Shown here piece by piece: positions 53,201 to 64,000 of a DNA stretch of 64,000 nt. The notes beneath the pieces are model-generated. The model worked only from the letters and a program-made list of their open reading frames with translations. It did not search any database and was not told the origin of the DNA. Positions within the stretch are counted from its first letter, which is position 1. Each line of letters opens with the position of its first letter. This DNA comes from Lineus longissimus (taxonomy: Eukaryota; Nemertea; Pilidiophora; Heteronemertea; Lineidae), in the NCBI RefSeq assembly GCF_910592395.1, contig NC_088310.1, positions 6,083,501 to 6,147,500 of the forward strand, in the 5' to 3' direction. The translations under genes were made by a program, and so were the position numbers.

Positions 53201-56200
53201 CCTGCCATTGACATTGGTTAGTGAATTTCATCATGTTGATGTTAGTATTGCGTTGTTGTCATTAATTGAAGACAAAACACAGCAAAACACCTTTCAAGTA
53301 CTTTGATTCTCTCAGTGTTGTCTCTTAAGTTATATTATCCAAAAGCACTAAAATTGTGCTCAGCTTTTTGCATCTAATGGCTTATTTTTGTTCCATTTCA
53401 TACTTGTTGATGTTTTTTCCTTCTGCCAATGCTTTTAAAATTAAGCTGACGTATTTCTTAACAGCCTATGTGTTAGACATCTGTGGCAGTGGAAGTGTCA
53501 AATTACTTCATTCAATGCATGTCTCCTTCAGTAAGCTTTCTAACAGATACAGATCGGTGAAGGGAATACTTATCTTTCTGTTTTCTACTTTTGCTCATGA
53601 ATATTGATGCCATTCGTAGGCCTAGATAAGGTCCCGACTGTTGGCAATAATTTGGACATATTTACACAGATGGCACTGGCAGTGTCATTTGTTGGTGCAT
53701 GCAGTTGCATTTGAAGGTTTATCCACTACCTTGTCATAAAGTGGAGGAATTTATGGTCTTATTTTGAAAAATTGACCAGATATTTGTTTTCTGAAATAAA
53801 GTAACGATAATGAGAAAAGATGTACAAAAGAAAAAGAACTGAAATAGACTTCTCTTGGGGACTTGATTCTGTATTTGCAAGGGCAAGTAGCTTCTCTGTG
53901 ATTCATCAATATATCAAGATGGAAATATCATACAGTACCGATAATGTCATGGATTGCATAGAAGTTGTTATTTTGATCACCATTTTCAAAATTTATCTTG
54001 CGCTTTCAGTCGTCCACAGCCAGCTTCAGGGTAGCAAAAGCACAAACAACTTGAGCCAGACGGAACCCAAACTTTCGAAGAATCGTGGTCTTGCCTCATC
54101 AACGACGGGCATCCATCTTTTGTCCAGAGATGAGCCTGATGAAGGAGGATTCACGCTAAGAGGTGGGTGGAGAAATTTGCTTTTCAGGCATTTTCCGATT
54201 GTTCTGTTCATTGGAGAACTCGCATTTGCAATTTGCTGAGATGTAGCTTTAGCAATGTTGCTGCATGGTGCAGGGAGGTACATGTGCATCCGCTGTGCAT
54301 TAGAAGTCTAATCAAACCCTGGTGGGAATAATCTAGCAATTCAGAAAAGCTAAAAGCTAAGTAGGATCAAGAGGAACAGAGTTAACTGAGACTTTTCTGC
54401 ACATTGATGCTCCTCATGTTGCTCACAAACTCTGATGTGAGACTGACTAACTTTGTGATATTTCACCCCCAGTGTTATTTTAACTTTTCCATAAAGTGTT
54501 AAGTTTTTCAAATTCTGCATCGCTGTGGGAGCCAATTATGACAGTATCAGAAAATTCTTCGTGATACTATTTTAGGTGTAACATCCAGCGAAGATATCAC
54601 AAACATTGATACGTCATCTAGCCGTGCCTCGGTGGCGCTCTCTACCAGTAGCACCTCTACTCAATTAAAGGGAAAACAAGGTAGAAATGTGCTTCGTGGC
54701 TCACTTTATAATGCCTTGACTAGATGGTCATTTGCCACTTCAGGATTTGCTAATCGGCCTTGGGCAAAACAGCTGAATGCAGCCTCGTTGAAACTGCATT
54801 GGAAAAGAAATTGGGACAAACTTTAGTCTAATCAATCTTCTTGAGACTTTTGAAAGATTTTCATGTTCAACATTGACAGAGAGTTTTTCGACCACGTGAT
54901 TTCTTGGGTTTTGAAAGTGTTCTTGATCCTGAAGAGGCAAATTCATTTTTGGGTAGCATAAGCACAACCTGCAATTTCACCAACACTAGTTTTCAAGTCC
55001 GCTTCTAATATTCTCAAATTCTGTGTTGTTGTGTAAATATAGCACCTGTTGTTTACTGTGAAATAGTGTGTTTTTATGTGATTGTGAGTTTTGTGCTGAA
55101 ATATGTTGTAAACCTATATTGTTTTGACTAGATGTCTGTACCCATAGTCCATTTTCATAAAAAAGAGCACTTACATTTTTGGGGAATTCAGACAGAGAAT
55201 GCAACATATGAAGAAAATGTTATATTTCATCTCAAGTATCTAAAAATACTTACAGTTCTTTTCAAGAATTGAAAAGATATGACCGAGACTGAGCCATTAA
55301 ATTGGAAACACTGACCACTTTCCCCAGCCACTTTTTTGCATGTGGGGGAGTCATTTTTTCATGAAATGAAGTAGAGAATGTTTTCTGTGTTCCAGCCTTT
55401 ATGTTACTGTTAAAAGATCACAATGATGGCAAAGTTGATGTACTTTCTAGAGACTTTTATGTTCCGAGAAGGAGCTCTTCGCTGAGGCCTTTAAAACCAG
55501 GTATTTTTATTGCCTATGCAAAAATCTGCTGGTGCTCTAAAACACGAATTACTCCGGATATCGAATTGTATGCTTAAATGTCTGCTTGTCATGGAAAGGG
55601 ACTCATAAAATAATCTGTGCTGTTGTTTTGCTAAATGTCAAAACATCTGCAAAGAATTTTTTTTCACCTGGTGAACCTCTTTATTCTTTATATCTATCAG
55701 GATATATCTGACAACATTTACTCTTTCTTTACAAAAACTATTATCTAGATACAATGTGTACTACCTTCTTGCACTATTTCATGGTCTACAGCTTATTCCT
55801 TTTTTGATGTATAGCAATTTCTCACAAATTTACGCTTCTGTGTGTTATCACCTGCTTCGAGTGCTACATGTAAATACCCCAAATACCACCTAAATTTTAG
55901 AATGCTTTTCACAAAAGTAGTGAAAGGGGAAGACGTTTCTTCAGTGGTTATATCTCAAGACTTCTGTTGTCTCTGTCACGGGACTGGCTTTTGACCGTCT
56001 CGTATTTCATCAGTGTCATATTTTTGTACTTTTTGAAGTGCAAAAAGTTGTGTCAATTTTTTTCGACTGATGTATTAAGAGGATAACCAATCTCGTAAAC
56101 ACAAGTGGGTGGGAAATGGCAATAGAAGTCCTCAATGGCTTATTTTGGGTATTATGAATTATCCGGTTCAACTTTGCTTCAGTCCTTTTTTAAATTTCAA

Positions 56201-59200
56201 AGCTTATTCTTAGATTCTTTGAAAACGCCCTTTGTCGTGAATTTCAATTTTAAAAAGAGTTCACAACCGTTCACAAATATCAGTTCAAGAAATTGGGATG
56301 GTGCCAATTCTTTTATGATTGATAATTGTATCAAACATGTGACAAAGAAAATTACTGAGGCTTAGTCCCCTCCAGAAGTGAGTGCTTTTCCGTTGACTGA
56401 TTTAAAGTCATAACCAGTATGTCCTTTGCCACAGTTATTAGACTCGTTCATAAAGGTATAAACCCATTTGTAAAGTGCAGTGTGTGCATATCAATGAACT
56501 GACACCGAACAGATGTCCTCAATACTCATGGTGCAGATGGGTCAACCCAGGTTTCTCTCATGAAGCCGTGGAGGTTTTCAATCATTGAAAATAAATTGAT
56601 CGTATATTGTGAGGGTTTTGTTAGTGAAGCCTATGTACATATTAAGAGTCCATTAACAAGACCACTTTTGATTGCCCGCAATACATCTGGCAGCTTAATA
56701 CAGTAGGCTGTTGCTTTGAGTTGCGTATTCATTTGAAAAGTAGTATCTTTGTTGGGGCAGTCCAGCCATATTGGTGATTTAATGCATCGATATTAGTAGT
56801 CCTCAAAGCTTGAATCCTCCAGCATAGAGTAATATCTTAAGTGATCTAACCTGAAATATGCAGTGGAGCTCTTTGACCCCTGGGTTTGCTCAACCTTTAA
56901 AGTTGACTGGAGTGCATTAAAGCATCAATATCAATGTGCTGTTCCTATAATGAAGTGTTTGTTTTTACACTTAATTTCAGGATTGTAACTAAATGTGTCT
57001 TGCACGCCTCGTTTAACTTGTATCAAATCGCAAGTCCACCTTGTCTGGCCTCTGTTTGCTTCGATCTTGTGTTGTCCTCGTTTCTGCATGTTGTCCTCGT
57101 TTCTGCATGCTGTCCTTGGAAGATAGAGATGTAAGAAATGGAACAAAATGGATCAGGCACGCTTCTAAACAGATTTTAGCTCTTATCACTTGTCTTCCTT
57201 GTCTGGCATCTGTTCTGTCTCAGTCCTGTGGTGTCCACGCTGGTGCTGTACTTGGGAGGTGAAGCTGTCCATTTATATTCCACACGTTCATGTCTCAACC
57301 CTCCTGATTTGCTGTCCCGAGGCTCCAGAGCTTCCCGCTTTGTTTAAAAAGTCGAGTTTGCTCTCTATACAAACAATATTCAACTTACACAACCGCTCTC
57401 CACTCCTTTGCAGCCTTACGACAAACTGTATTCTGCCTCTGCAACAAATGCACAAAAAGTTAAGATATATTGGAGAGATTTCTAAATCATTTCAGGTTTT
57501 AAAGATTTTAGATACAGTTATCGTGCTCCGCGCAGGTTAGAATATCGCTATGCGTCAGCACGTCCCGCCTCAGGCAGGAGGCTTGGTGAGTAGATCGAAT
57601 ACCAGATATTTGCTATTAAAAGTTATGGCAAAATGTTTATTATTGGTTAATGGCATTTGGAATATCCATCTTTTACATACATGTTACCTCCACAAAGATG
57701 CATTCACCTTCTTCATTGCAGAACATCTAAGGTTGTTCTCGGCAGTGTCGTCCCCAGTGTATATGGGCTCGCCAAGGAAAAACATTCCACTATAAAAAAT
57801 TTCATATCCGAAAGGCATGTTTTACTTACACACAATATCATACACCTTCATTGCAGAACATCACATGTTGTTCTTGGCAGTGTTGTCCCTAGTACAGATT
57901 TGTCTTTGTGTCCATATTTGCTCTTATTCCGTCTCTCTCAATACTGCTGAGTAGAGGTGCTTGTGTATCCTTATGTTGTTCGCTGTTGTTTTATTGATGG
58001 TTTGTGACCAACGTCCAAGGTGGATAGGATAGGTTGAGTGTGTTTGTAATGTGGACAATAGCTTTTGATGTTGCATCCAGTTGCTCTCAGTGCTGCTCTG
58101 TGACATGTAGTTTTCATCATCTTAGTTCTCATCACAGTGTTCAATGTGACATTTGACCATTTATTCAGTTCACCCGAGTTCCTCTTAATATTCCTCACCT
58201 TTTAGTTTCACCTGACATTAAACATGCAAGCATTATCACCAATATCATTGTGTAGACACATTATTCAAAGGAGGAGTATGGGAGCCACTGCTGAGCCAGA
58301 ACTAATGATTTCTTCGGAGTTCCAATCCACCTCTTTTCAGATGAGCGCCTCTTGTGATGGAGTGGTCAAACTCAGCTGGGTTGTGGGTCAGCCTTGTTTC
58401 CCCACATCTGCTTGACCACTATGGGTATTGATCAGGAAAGAGGCAAATTCAGTATCTCTCTATCTGTACATTGTGCTGACTTCTTCCTACTGTTTTTTTT
58501 ATTTTATTGGGATTGAATCGTAGAAACTAGCTTTATACCTGATTCCGAGTAAGGTTAACCTTCCGGTAGGATTTTGGTCAGCCATTGGACATTGATAGTG
58601 CACTGATCCAGGTACTGATTCTATGTTGCTATACACAACCCCATGTAAAGTCTATTGATATGCTCTCCATTAACTTGAAATCTGTTGCCATTTCTGTCAG
58701 GTTACGACCAGCCCAAGGACCGTCGCTCCACGTCCAGTCAGAAGACGAACTCGACCGACTCCAGCGACCTTCACCTTCCATTGAAGAAGCTGATCCCAGG
58801 TTCGATGAGTATCTACGATCGCACTCCTGAGGACTCACCAAGAGGGAAGACAAATCTGATGAGTCTGAAAGAGTTCTTGGATGATTTGAACAACTCGCCG
58901 GAAACCAGGGTACGTTTGGATATGGCCATTGGCTTGTAAAACCAAAATAGATCCAAATCATACTGGTAGACTTATATTCTCTTCAAGTCTCTGTGAATGC
59001 TTTTAGAGACTTTCCTGTCCAGTCATGTGAGAAAGAAACCTCAATACTTTGGAAAATATGCACAAAGTTTCTTTATGATAGTGGCAACTTTTGTTGAAAT
59101 TTTATCAGTTAAACACTTGTATGTTGGGCAATCTGCCTGTGCTGTAAGTAGTTCTTTGTTTTGATACTTTTCGAAGCATAAATATCAGCGTAACCCTTGA

Positions 59201-61971
59201 TAAGGACTGGGGATAAGTTCTGCACTTGATGAGGGGCTTGAAATCAGAAATAAGGCAGATAGAGTAGTAGTGCTGTTAAAAGGATCAAATTCTGAAAGTG
59301 AGGTTGGTGTTTGCCACCTTCGTTGTAGCTAGTTTATGGATGGTTTCTCAACATTTTACTTTGCTGATGGTGCTGAACATTCAGTCTTCTGCCTTTCTCA
59401 CAGGAGGTGGTTTTAGGGAGTTCAGTCTCCCTCCTCGAAATGCCAAGGCAAGTTATCGTAGCTAATTCAGGATGAGGGTCATTTCGATGGGAACTCAAAA
59501 GATTTCTAATATCTATGCCATTCACAGCCATAGTTGAGTCTTGAGATCTTTAGGTTGGAAGAAATGTTTTGGGATCGGGGCCATTTTCTTTCCTCATTAA
59601 CAGATGGCACCCTCAGTCCTTATTCATGGGTAGCTGACTTGAACCCTAACTACCTCAACTGACAGTCTTCATTTTGGACAATCGCATCAAAAGCATTCCC
59701 CTCTTTCCAGAAAAGCACCTCTTGCAATGGAGTTGCGGAACTTCGCTGAGTTACTGGATCAGCCTCTGTTGATTTCGATGTCATGACTGATGTGATGTTG
59801 GAAACATCAAAGGCTGGCTCCATAAGTCGGCCATTTTGTTCCCTGCAACAATGCTCCTTTGCATGGGGCACTCTCCAGGAAAAGGCGAATTGATTTTTGA
59901 AAATGAACTTTCCCTTGTTGATTGACCAAAATGATCTTTCGTTAATTTTGGCATTTGGCACTTCGGTAAAAGGGATTTAACAAGTGGTGTTCATGTCCAT
60001 CATCAAAGTAAAATGCATTTATTCTTTCCTCAATGTACTTTTCATTTCATTCATTTAGTCAATTAGATTGTTATTTATTCTTCCGAAAGATTTGTCGCAT
60101 GTCCCTTTATATACCTGAATCAATATCAATATAACTGACTGTTAATCACCCAAACCTCCAACTGACTGCTCAATTATACAAATTAAAGGGATTTAGGTTG
60201 ACAGGACCTTGCATTGAAGACAATTATGATATGATTTCGATTAGCTAAGATTTTGTGCGAGCGCTCTTGCTTACTAATCTGATAGCGTTTCGATAGGTCA
60301 GTCCGTTGCGCACTTTCATACAGTTCCTGTCAGTGCAGTTCATGCAGGCTAAAAAAATTTAATAATTGCTGTTTTCATGCCTTATCCTCTTGGGAATAGT
60401 TACTAAAATTTTGCAGGTTTCTGATATGGTTCTTTGCAACTTTCTTACTTGATCTTTGACATCTGGTTGAATTCTTTCTTTCAATGATCAGTTTTACTTA
60501 TGTTTTTACGTCTGCTCTTTTACAGCGGCGGAACGCGAAGGAAAGACATCAAAAAGAGCAAAAAGAAAGAGAAGAGAGAGAAAAGGCAGAGTTAGAAGCT
60601 AGCTTGGCAAACATTACGGCCGTGTCTGCAGCACTATCAGACCAAAGCAGACCAGCAGACGATACGTCCAGATCTTCCAACTTATCGCAAAACAGCACCC
60701 CAGAACGTCGATTTTCAAGTTACACTCCGCAGAAAACCAGCCCACATCTCTCTCACAATGATTCAAATGAAAGACGTTATACCCAACCTGCAAATATACT
60801 GTCTCAGTCCACTGTGAACATTTCAAAGATTTCTAATGAGTCTAATCCAAATGCTAGTGTCAATTATAGTCAAGGTATTGATAGGCCGATGTCAGCCATG
60901 GGATCACCTATGGCATATAACCAGCATAACTTCTCTTCTACGCCGGTTGCCTCCACACCGAGCTATGAGAGGCCCCGATCTGCTATGGGTGCTGCTATGG
61001 GGCGGCGTGTGATGCCGGAACCACCAGCAAGGCCATCGAGGGAAGGTAGCTACCCAACTGCTCCTAGGCAGAGACCTGTCAGTGAATATCGGCCTCGGTC
61101 ATCAAGTGATGGTCCGTCCCAAGGTGCTGAAAGACATTCTAGTGGGATCCAACTTGTACGCAAACCAGGGGGCAGTGGAAGCAGTGGTGTGAGTGTAGGA
61201 CGTCAGCTACCCCCTTCACCAACACGCCAAGGCCTGACCCACCAAGGCAGTGTGGATAGCAGGATAGGGGCGTCGCCATCAAGAACGGACATTCCGAGAC
61301 AAAACAATTCAGATTCAAAACTTCAGGGTGAAAATTCAGGATACGGGGCATATGCATCCGCGTCGTTAGGTAGAAAGCCTAGCGGGGCGACCACGAATCC
61401 AAATTACGAGAACACGTACACAAACTCTTATGGAACTGTTGATCGCCGACCAAGTAATAGTACTCCTGAAAGAGTGAATTCTAATCAAAAGAACCCTGAC
61501 AGTGGCGGCTATTCCACTCAGTACAATGAACGGATGAATGATAATTCGTACCAGAATGATAATTCTGTGAGTAGAATGGTGAAAAATTATCAAGACAGTG
61601 CACATTCAAATAGCCCAAATAAACCGGTAGCACCACCTAGACGTAGAGGCAGCAATCCGAACATTCTTGAAGGGGAGGTACCCCTCATCCAACCAACCCC
61701 CATACGTCCTGGAAATGGCCAGCATGGGAGACCGACCACACCGTATGGCCAGTCTCCACAATCACAGCAACGAGCTGTGGTACATCCTGTGAAGCCATAC
61801 CCGGCTACGATGACTCGCTCATCCGGTGCTACACCTGGTCGGTCGAAACCTGAGGCACCCAAGAACCAGCCGCCATATCCGGACACAGAGCCCCCACCAC
61901 GCCCTCCTCCACCTGCAGAAGGTGAACCAAAACCAAAATCATCCGTCTGGTATGAGTATGGTTGTGTTTAG
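24718..61971 (+). CDS. CCDC88: CCDC88 family (Girdin/Daple-like) HOOK and coiled-coil protein, 26 exons
   Basis: Large scaffold linking Dishevelled, G-alpha and the cytoskeleton in vertebrate homologues. Exons: 24718-24759, 25051-25136, 26752-26857, 32843-32912, 33826-33968, 36923-37045, 40404-40573, 43077-43158, 43510-43668, 44290-44436, 44632-44767, 46262-47649, 47880-48007, 48168-48428, 48617-48713, 49263-49325, 49870-50640, 51004-51149, 51367-51456, 51667-51721, 51920-52022, 52604-52714, 54010-54162, 54576-54680, 58701-58909, 60526-61971. All phases agree; about 2129 aa (human Daple 2028). Residues ~1-190 are a HOOK domain ([38 protein letters not shown]). Residues ~245-1420 are coiled coil, including [24 protein letters not shown]-type motif is near 1632-1639, and the protein ends VWYEYGCV. 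The -GCV end matches Daple (CCDC88C) rather than Girdin; in an invertebrate it may be the single pre-duplication gene. Confidence 0.96.
25137..26751. other. CCDC88 intron 2
   Basis: No feature of note. An acceptor-like site at about 26321 precedes a short open frame with a stop; including it would break the conserved MHQIDPRAS join. Confidence 0.5.
26858..32842. other. CCDC88 intron 3 (6 kb)
   Basis: Largest intron. It hosts the foldback element at 29221-30207. The rest shows no gene, RNA or clear repeat that I can support. A short open frame around 27491-27544 ([14 protein letters not shown]) is isolated and unassigned. Confidence 0.5.
29221..30207. mobile_element. Foldback-type element, arms of short tandem repeats
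   Basis: The left arm begins AGGAAAATTCGTCCC and contains about twenty tandem 15-19-bp units of the type GGAAAATTCGTCCCCGAGG, then unique sequence with CAAAAGTTGAAAGTTTCTGAC. The right arm has the same parts inverted, ending GGGGACGAATTTTCCT. The centre (about 29740-29800) is AT-rich and holds no ORF. The 11-bp AGTGGTGAAGG flanks both ends (29210-29220 and 30208-30218) as a probable target duplication. The architecture resembles FB/TU/Galileo foldback elements; the TSD length also fits Mutator-like elements. Non-autonomous. Confidence 0.88.
32913..33825. other. CCDC88 intron 4
   Basis: No feature seen. Some open frame runs into exon 5 but has no family match before 33826. Confidence 0.45.
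33969..36922. other. CCDC88 intron 5
   Basis: No gene or RNA supported. There is a short direct duplication TCTAGGGTTAACA at about 34109-34147. Confidence 0.45.
37046..40403. other. CCDC88 intron 6
   Basis: Nothing coding seen. An imperfect inverted repeat spans about 39013-39170 (see findings). Confidence 0.45.
41179..41235. repeat. (CGT)19 microsatellite
   Basis: Uninterrupted CGT trinucleotides immediately before the 302-bp tandem array. The polyvaline frame across it is an artefact. Confidence 0.97.
41240..42665. repeat. 302-bp tandem satellite, about 4.7 units
   Basis: Units are recognised by GGCACGTTTCTTAAC at about 41247, 41549, 41851, 42153 and 42456, giving periods of 302-303 bp. 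Each has CCACCAGGGGGC-like, AAGGTCACAGAGGTCA and GTGTGATATCTCGCTTAT-like blocks. The last unit is partial. Units 2 and 3 are most alike, which suggests recent local expansion. Confidence 0.93.
43780..44258. mobile_element. Short TIR element (MITE-like) in CCDC88 intron 9
   Basis: Exact 14-bp terminal inverted repeats CTATTTGGCAAGCC (43780-43793) and GGCTTGCCAAATAG (44245-44258) bound a 479-bp non-coding segment. The subterminal GAACAGG/CCTGTTC hairpin and GGCGAGCC/GGTGAGCC repeats add to the end structure. No clear target-site duplication is visible at the exact edges. Confidence 0.75.
44768..46261. other. CCDC88 intron 11
   Basis: No feature supported beyond splice sites. A minus-strand open frame at 45722-46135 has no recognisable content. 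Confidence 0.45.
46262..47649 (+). other. CCDC88: CCDC88 exon 12: 463-codon coiled-coil exon
   Basis: A single uninterrupted 1388-bp exon encoding almost pure heptad coiled coil rich in ELENxxL and LExEN repeats, ending TLATLRE as in vertebrate CCDC88 proteins. Vertebrate CCDC88 genes also have a very long central exon here (family knowledge). Confidence 0.85.
52604..54680 (+). other. CCDC88: CCDC88 exons 22-24: three symmetrical (phase 1-1) exons
   Basis: Exons 52604-52714, 54010-54162 and 54576-54680 are 111, 153 and 105 bp, each starting and ending in phase 1. Any one or any combination can be skipped without shifting the frame. They encode Ser/Thr/Lys-rich linker between the coiled coil and the GBA region (for example [15 protein letters not shown]), so alternative isoforms are likely. 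Confidence 0.75.
52715..54009. other. CCDC88 intron 22
   Basis: No feature supported. It separates two of the three phase 1-1 exons. Confidence 0.45.
54681..58700. other. CCDC88 intron 24 (4 kb)
   Basis: The flanking exons join in phase 1 without needing another exon, though a further phase 1-1 cassette exon could hide here. A local direct repeat of TTGTCCTCGTTTCTGCATG occurs at about 57073-57110. No gene seen. Confidence 0.45.
58859..58891 (+). other. CCDC88: GBA-type G-alpha binding and activating motif in CCDC88
   Basis: Encodes [11 protein letters not shown] (residues ~1632-1642), aligned with the vertebrate Girdin TLQQFLEESN and Daple TLEEFLEESN motifs that bind and activate G-alpha-i. 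It keeps the small hydroxyl residue, Leu, acidic residue and the key Phe (~1637). Spacing to the end of the protein is also similar. Biochemical activity is inferred. Confidence 0.8.
58910..60525. other. CCDC88 intron 25
   Basis: No feature supported. It ends in a strong pyrimidine-rich acceptor before exon 26. Confidence 0.45.
60526..61971 (+). other. CCDC88: CCDC88 exon 26: disordered tail with C-terminal PDZ ligand
   Basis: 481 codons of Ser/Pro/Arg-rich, low-complexity sequence after a short basic/acidic helix ([15 protein letters not shown]). Several proline-rich SH3-type motifs are visible ([22 protein letters not shown]). It ends [10 protein letters not shown]: a type II-like PDZ ligand matching the Daple end that binds Dishevelled. 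Confidence 0.88.
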
Positions 61972-64000
61972 CGCAATTAGTTACAATAGCAAGTCAGACC
62001 ACTTGAGAAAAATGGACAGACCACTGGACAATGGCTGTGTAAACATTCCATGGTAAAGAATACTAAAGCTTTTCTACTAAAGAATATCAATACAAAACCT
62101 TCAAAAGTGCAAACTTTTCCTCCAGTATGGAAACACCCCACCAGACAGACGACTGGGTCCATGAAGATAAGGGGGTTTACAGTCAATGATCTCAATATAC
62201 ATTCCATTTGTCCAACGATCAACACCGCTGTATAAGTGGCAATATTTTCTTTGTATCTGCATGTGAGCTTGTTTGATCTGGCATTGAAAATGTCAGTGTC
62301 GTGTAAATGATGTATACTTCTGTTTATAGTATTGTTAGCCTACCATACTTGTGAAGGGCAAAGTGTTTGTTTAAGATGCTGAATTCCCTTATGTTTGTAA
62401 CATTTTGCAAAAGATAATCCTCCAGTATTGTTGCTCTTCTGTGCAAACAGTGAATTGTATTTGCAGTATTCCTTTGAAGTAACAATGAGGCTCTGCTAAG
62501 CCCTTCCTTTTTGTGACTGGACTTGGCTTCAAATTCGAAATGCTCTATCAAATAGCAATGTTGTTCTTGGGTAGTCTTCATTAGAGTTTAATCCGATCCA
62601 AAATAGATCTGTATAAACTTCGATCCCATCCTTTAGCCGTAGCACCAATGAAATGTTTATTTAAAATCGTGATCTTCTGCCAATACGACTGATGACCACA
62701 CCAAACTTGAATTTAACCCTTCTGCTGCCTAGCATTGTGCCGCTGACAAAAAAACAGCAAATTTTTCAGAAATTCCCAGTTGGCGCCACTTGTCTTCCAG
62801 GAGATTACGACAAATTTCTGGTTTTGAAATAGAACTGCTGATATTTATTTATGTCGGAAAATAGTCCATTCATTGACAACTTGCCAAGTAATGTTACACC
62901 TATTCTGCTCCTGGGGAGTAAAATAAGAAAACCAAGAAGGCAGAAAATGATCTTTTGAGTATATAATTTGCATTTGAGTATCTTTGGTACAGTATCCTGT
63001 TCAGCATAATTTTTTTCTATGACGACACTTCATCAGAAGGTTGAACAGTAATTTCTGGTGTCTTAATTGAGTAATTAACGGCATGCTGTTTTGGCATGTT
63101 TCATTGTTGTGATTTGTAATATTTTGCCACCTTACACACCGTTCACAAGGGGTTGTTATATGTATCAGAAACCAGCTGTAAATTCCAGCGGATATTTTGT
63201 ACCTTAGTGAAACTTGTTGTCTGGTGATGAATTAGGACCAAAGTTAAAATCTGGCTTGGTTGTAATAATGTGTCAGTGTCAAGCGACTGTGAGGGTGATA
63301 TCCCTCCAATGAGGTAGTGGTCATCAAATCCAGGAGGTGCAGTCTGTCATGTGACTTTTCGGGGCTCATCCATGCTAAACAGTAGGGATGATCAGTTGCA
63401 TCTTTCCATAACTATAATGGTTGTAGTGCTGAACAAGGCCTATTTTGAAAGGAACAGAAAGTTCAGTACATTTCCACAAAAATGCACTTTTGGTGACCCT
63501 TGATTGAGATCTGGGAAGTATGAGTATTTGCCTCAAAAGCAACAGGTGGACTTGAATGGCACTTGACCACTTTAGAGTGAAAATGTGATGGATTTTGCTT
63601 TGCAGCTGAGCATGTACTCTACTAATGAAAGTGTATTGTTCACATCAGAAATGTTGGCCTGGATATCACTAATGCTTAAAGGGATTGGTTGTTACATCAC
63701 AGGGGATGCATCCCACCCCCTTCCATATTCATTCATGAAAAATCTCTGAAATTGGAATTTTTTGATTTTTTCGACTTCTGGATCCGCCCTTGCATCAGAT
63801 GTAGAGCAATGATATTACAGATCCATCTTGACATTTTAGAGCTTCCGAAATTTGCACTATTCTGATTTGTTTGATTTCTGACTAGTCATATTGAGTAAGT
63901 GGATCAGACTCAATGCTTACCCTTCATTAGCCTGGTTCTACAGATCCACCAAACTCCCCCACAGTTGCTCACTATTCCACCAAATTGCCCATGCATCTTG
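61972..64000. other. CCDC88 3' UTR and downstream flank
   Basis: AT-rich sequence after the stop codon. I found no unambiguous AATAAA on the plus strand, so the transcript end is not placed. No further gene is visible before the window ends. Confidence 0.45.

Overview
The window is genomic DNA from an animal, probably a marine invertebrate. It has spliced genes with GT/AG introns of about 100 bp to 6 kb, AT-rich introns, several families of tandem and inverted repeats, and protein sequences clearly bilaterian but distant from vertebrates. The repeat style and a (CGT)n-containing element weakly suggest a spiralian such as a mollusc, brachiopod or relative; the phylum is an inference. Exon models below were built by hand from splice sites, reading phase and family similarity.

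Layout. Four protein-coding genes lie in two divergent pairs. (1) CCT4, the delta subunit of the TRiC/CCT chaperonin, minus strand, 13 coding exons, 9387 to 3275. (2) DTL/CDT2, the substrate receptor of the CRL4 ubiquitin ligase, plus strand, 12 coding exons, 9857 to 14238. It shares a 469-bp head-to-head promoter with CCT4 that carries a perfect E2F-type site and a CRE. (3) MDH1, cytosolic malate dehydrogenase, minus strand, 8 coding exons, 20208 to 17591. (4) A CCDC88 (Girdin/Daple) family gene, plus strand, 26 coding exons over 37 kb, 24718 to 61971. It keeps a HOOK domain, a very long coiled coil, a GBA-type G-alpha-binding motif and the Daple-type C-terminal PDZ ligand ending in GCV.

The most notable content is in the CCT4 introns. 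Five repeated ~235-bp units in introns 10 and 12 are not transposons: on the CCT4 sense strand they are copies of the H/ACA snoRNA U17/snR30 (SNORA73), with the conserved m1-like and m2 motifs, an H box and an ACA box. Introns 2, 5 and 7 each hold a C/D-box snoRNA. These three are diverged paralogues sharing an identical 16-nt block that contains a 12-nt antisense match to a universal 18S rRNA segment. CCT4 is therefore a multi-snoRNA host gene coupling chaperonin expression to 18S rRNA processing and modification.

Repeats and mobile elements dominate the rest. A complex region lies between MDH1 and CCDC88 (20.5-23.06 kb). Inside CCDC88 introns are a ~1-kb foldback element with arms made of short tandem repeats and an 11-bp flanking duplication (29.2-30.2 kb), a 302-bp satellite array with CTCF-like motifs beside a (CGT)n tract (41.1-42.9 kb) and a short TIR element (43.8-44.3 kb). 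DTL intron 1 has a perfect 60-bp palindrome. The first 3.2 kb, the DTL-MDH1 gap and the last 2 kb show no gene I can support.
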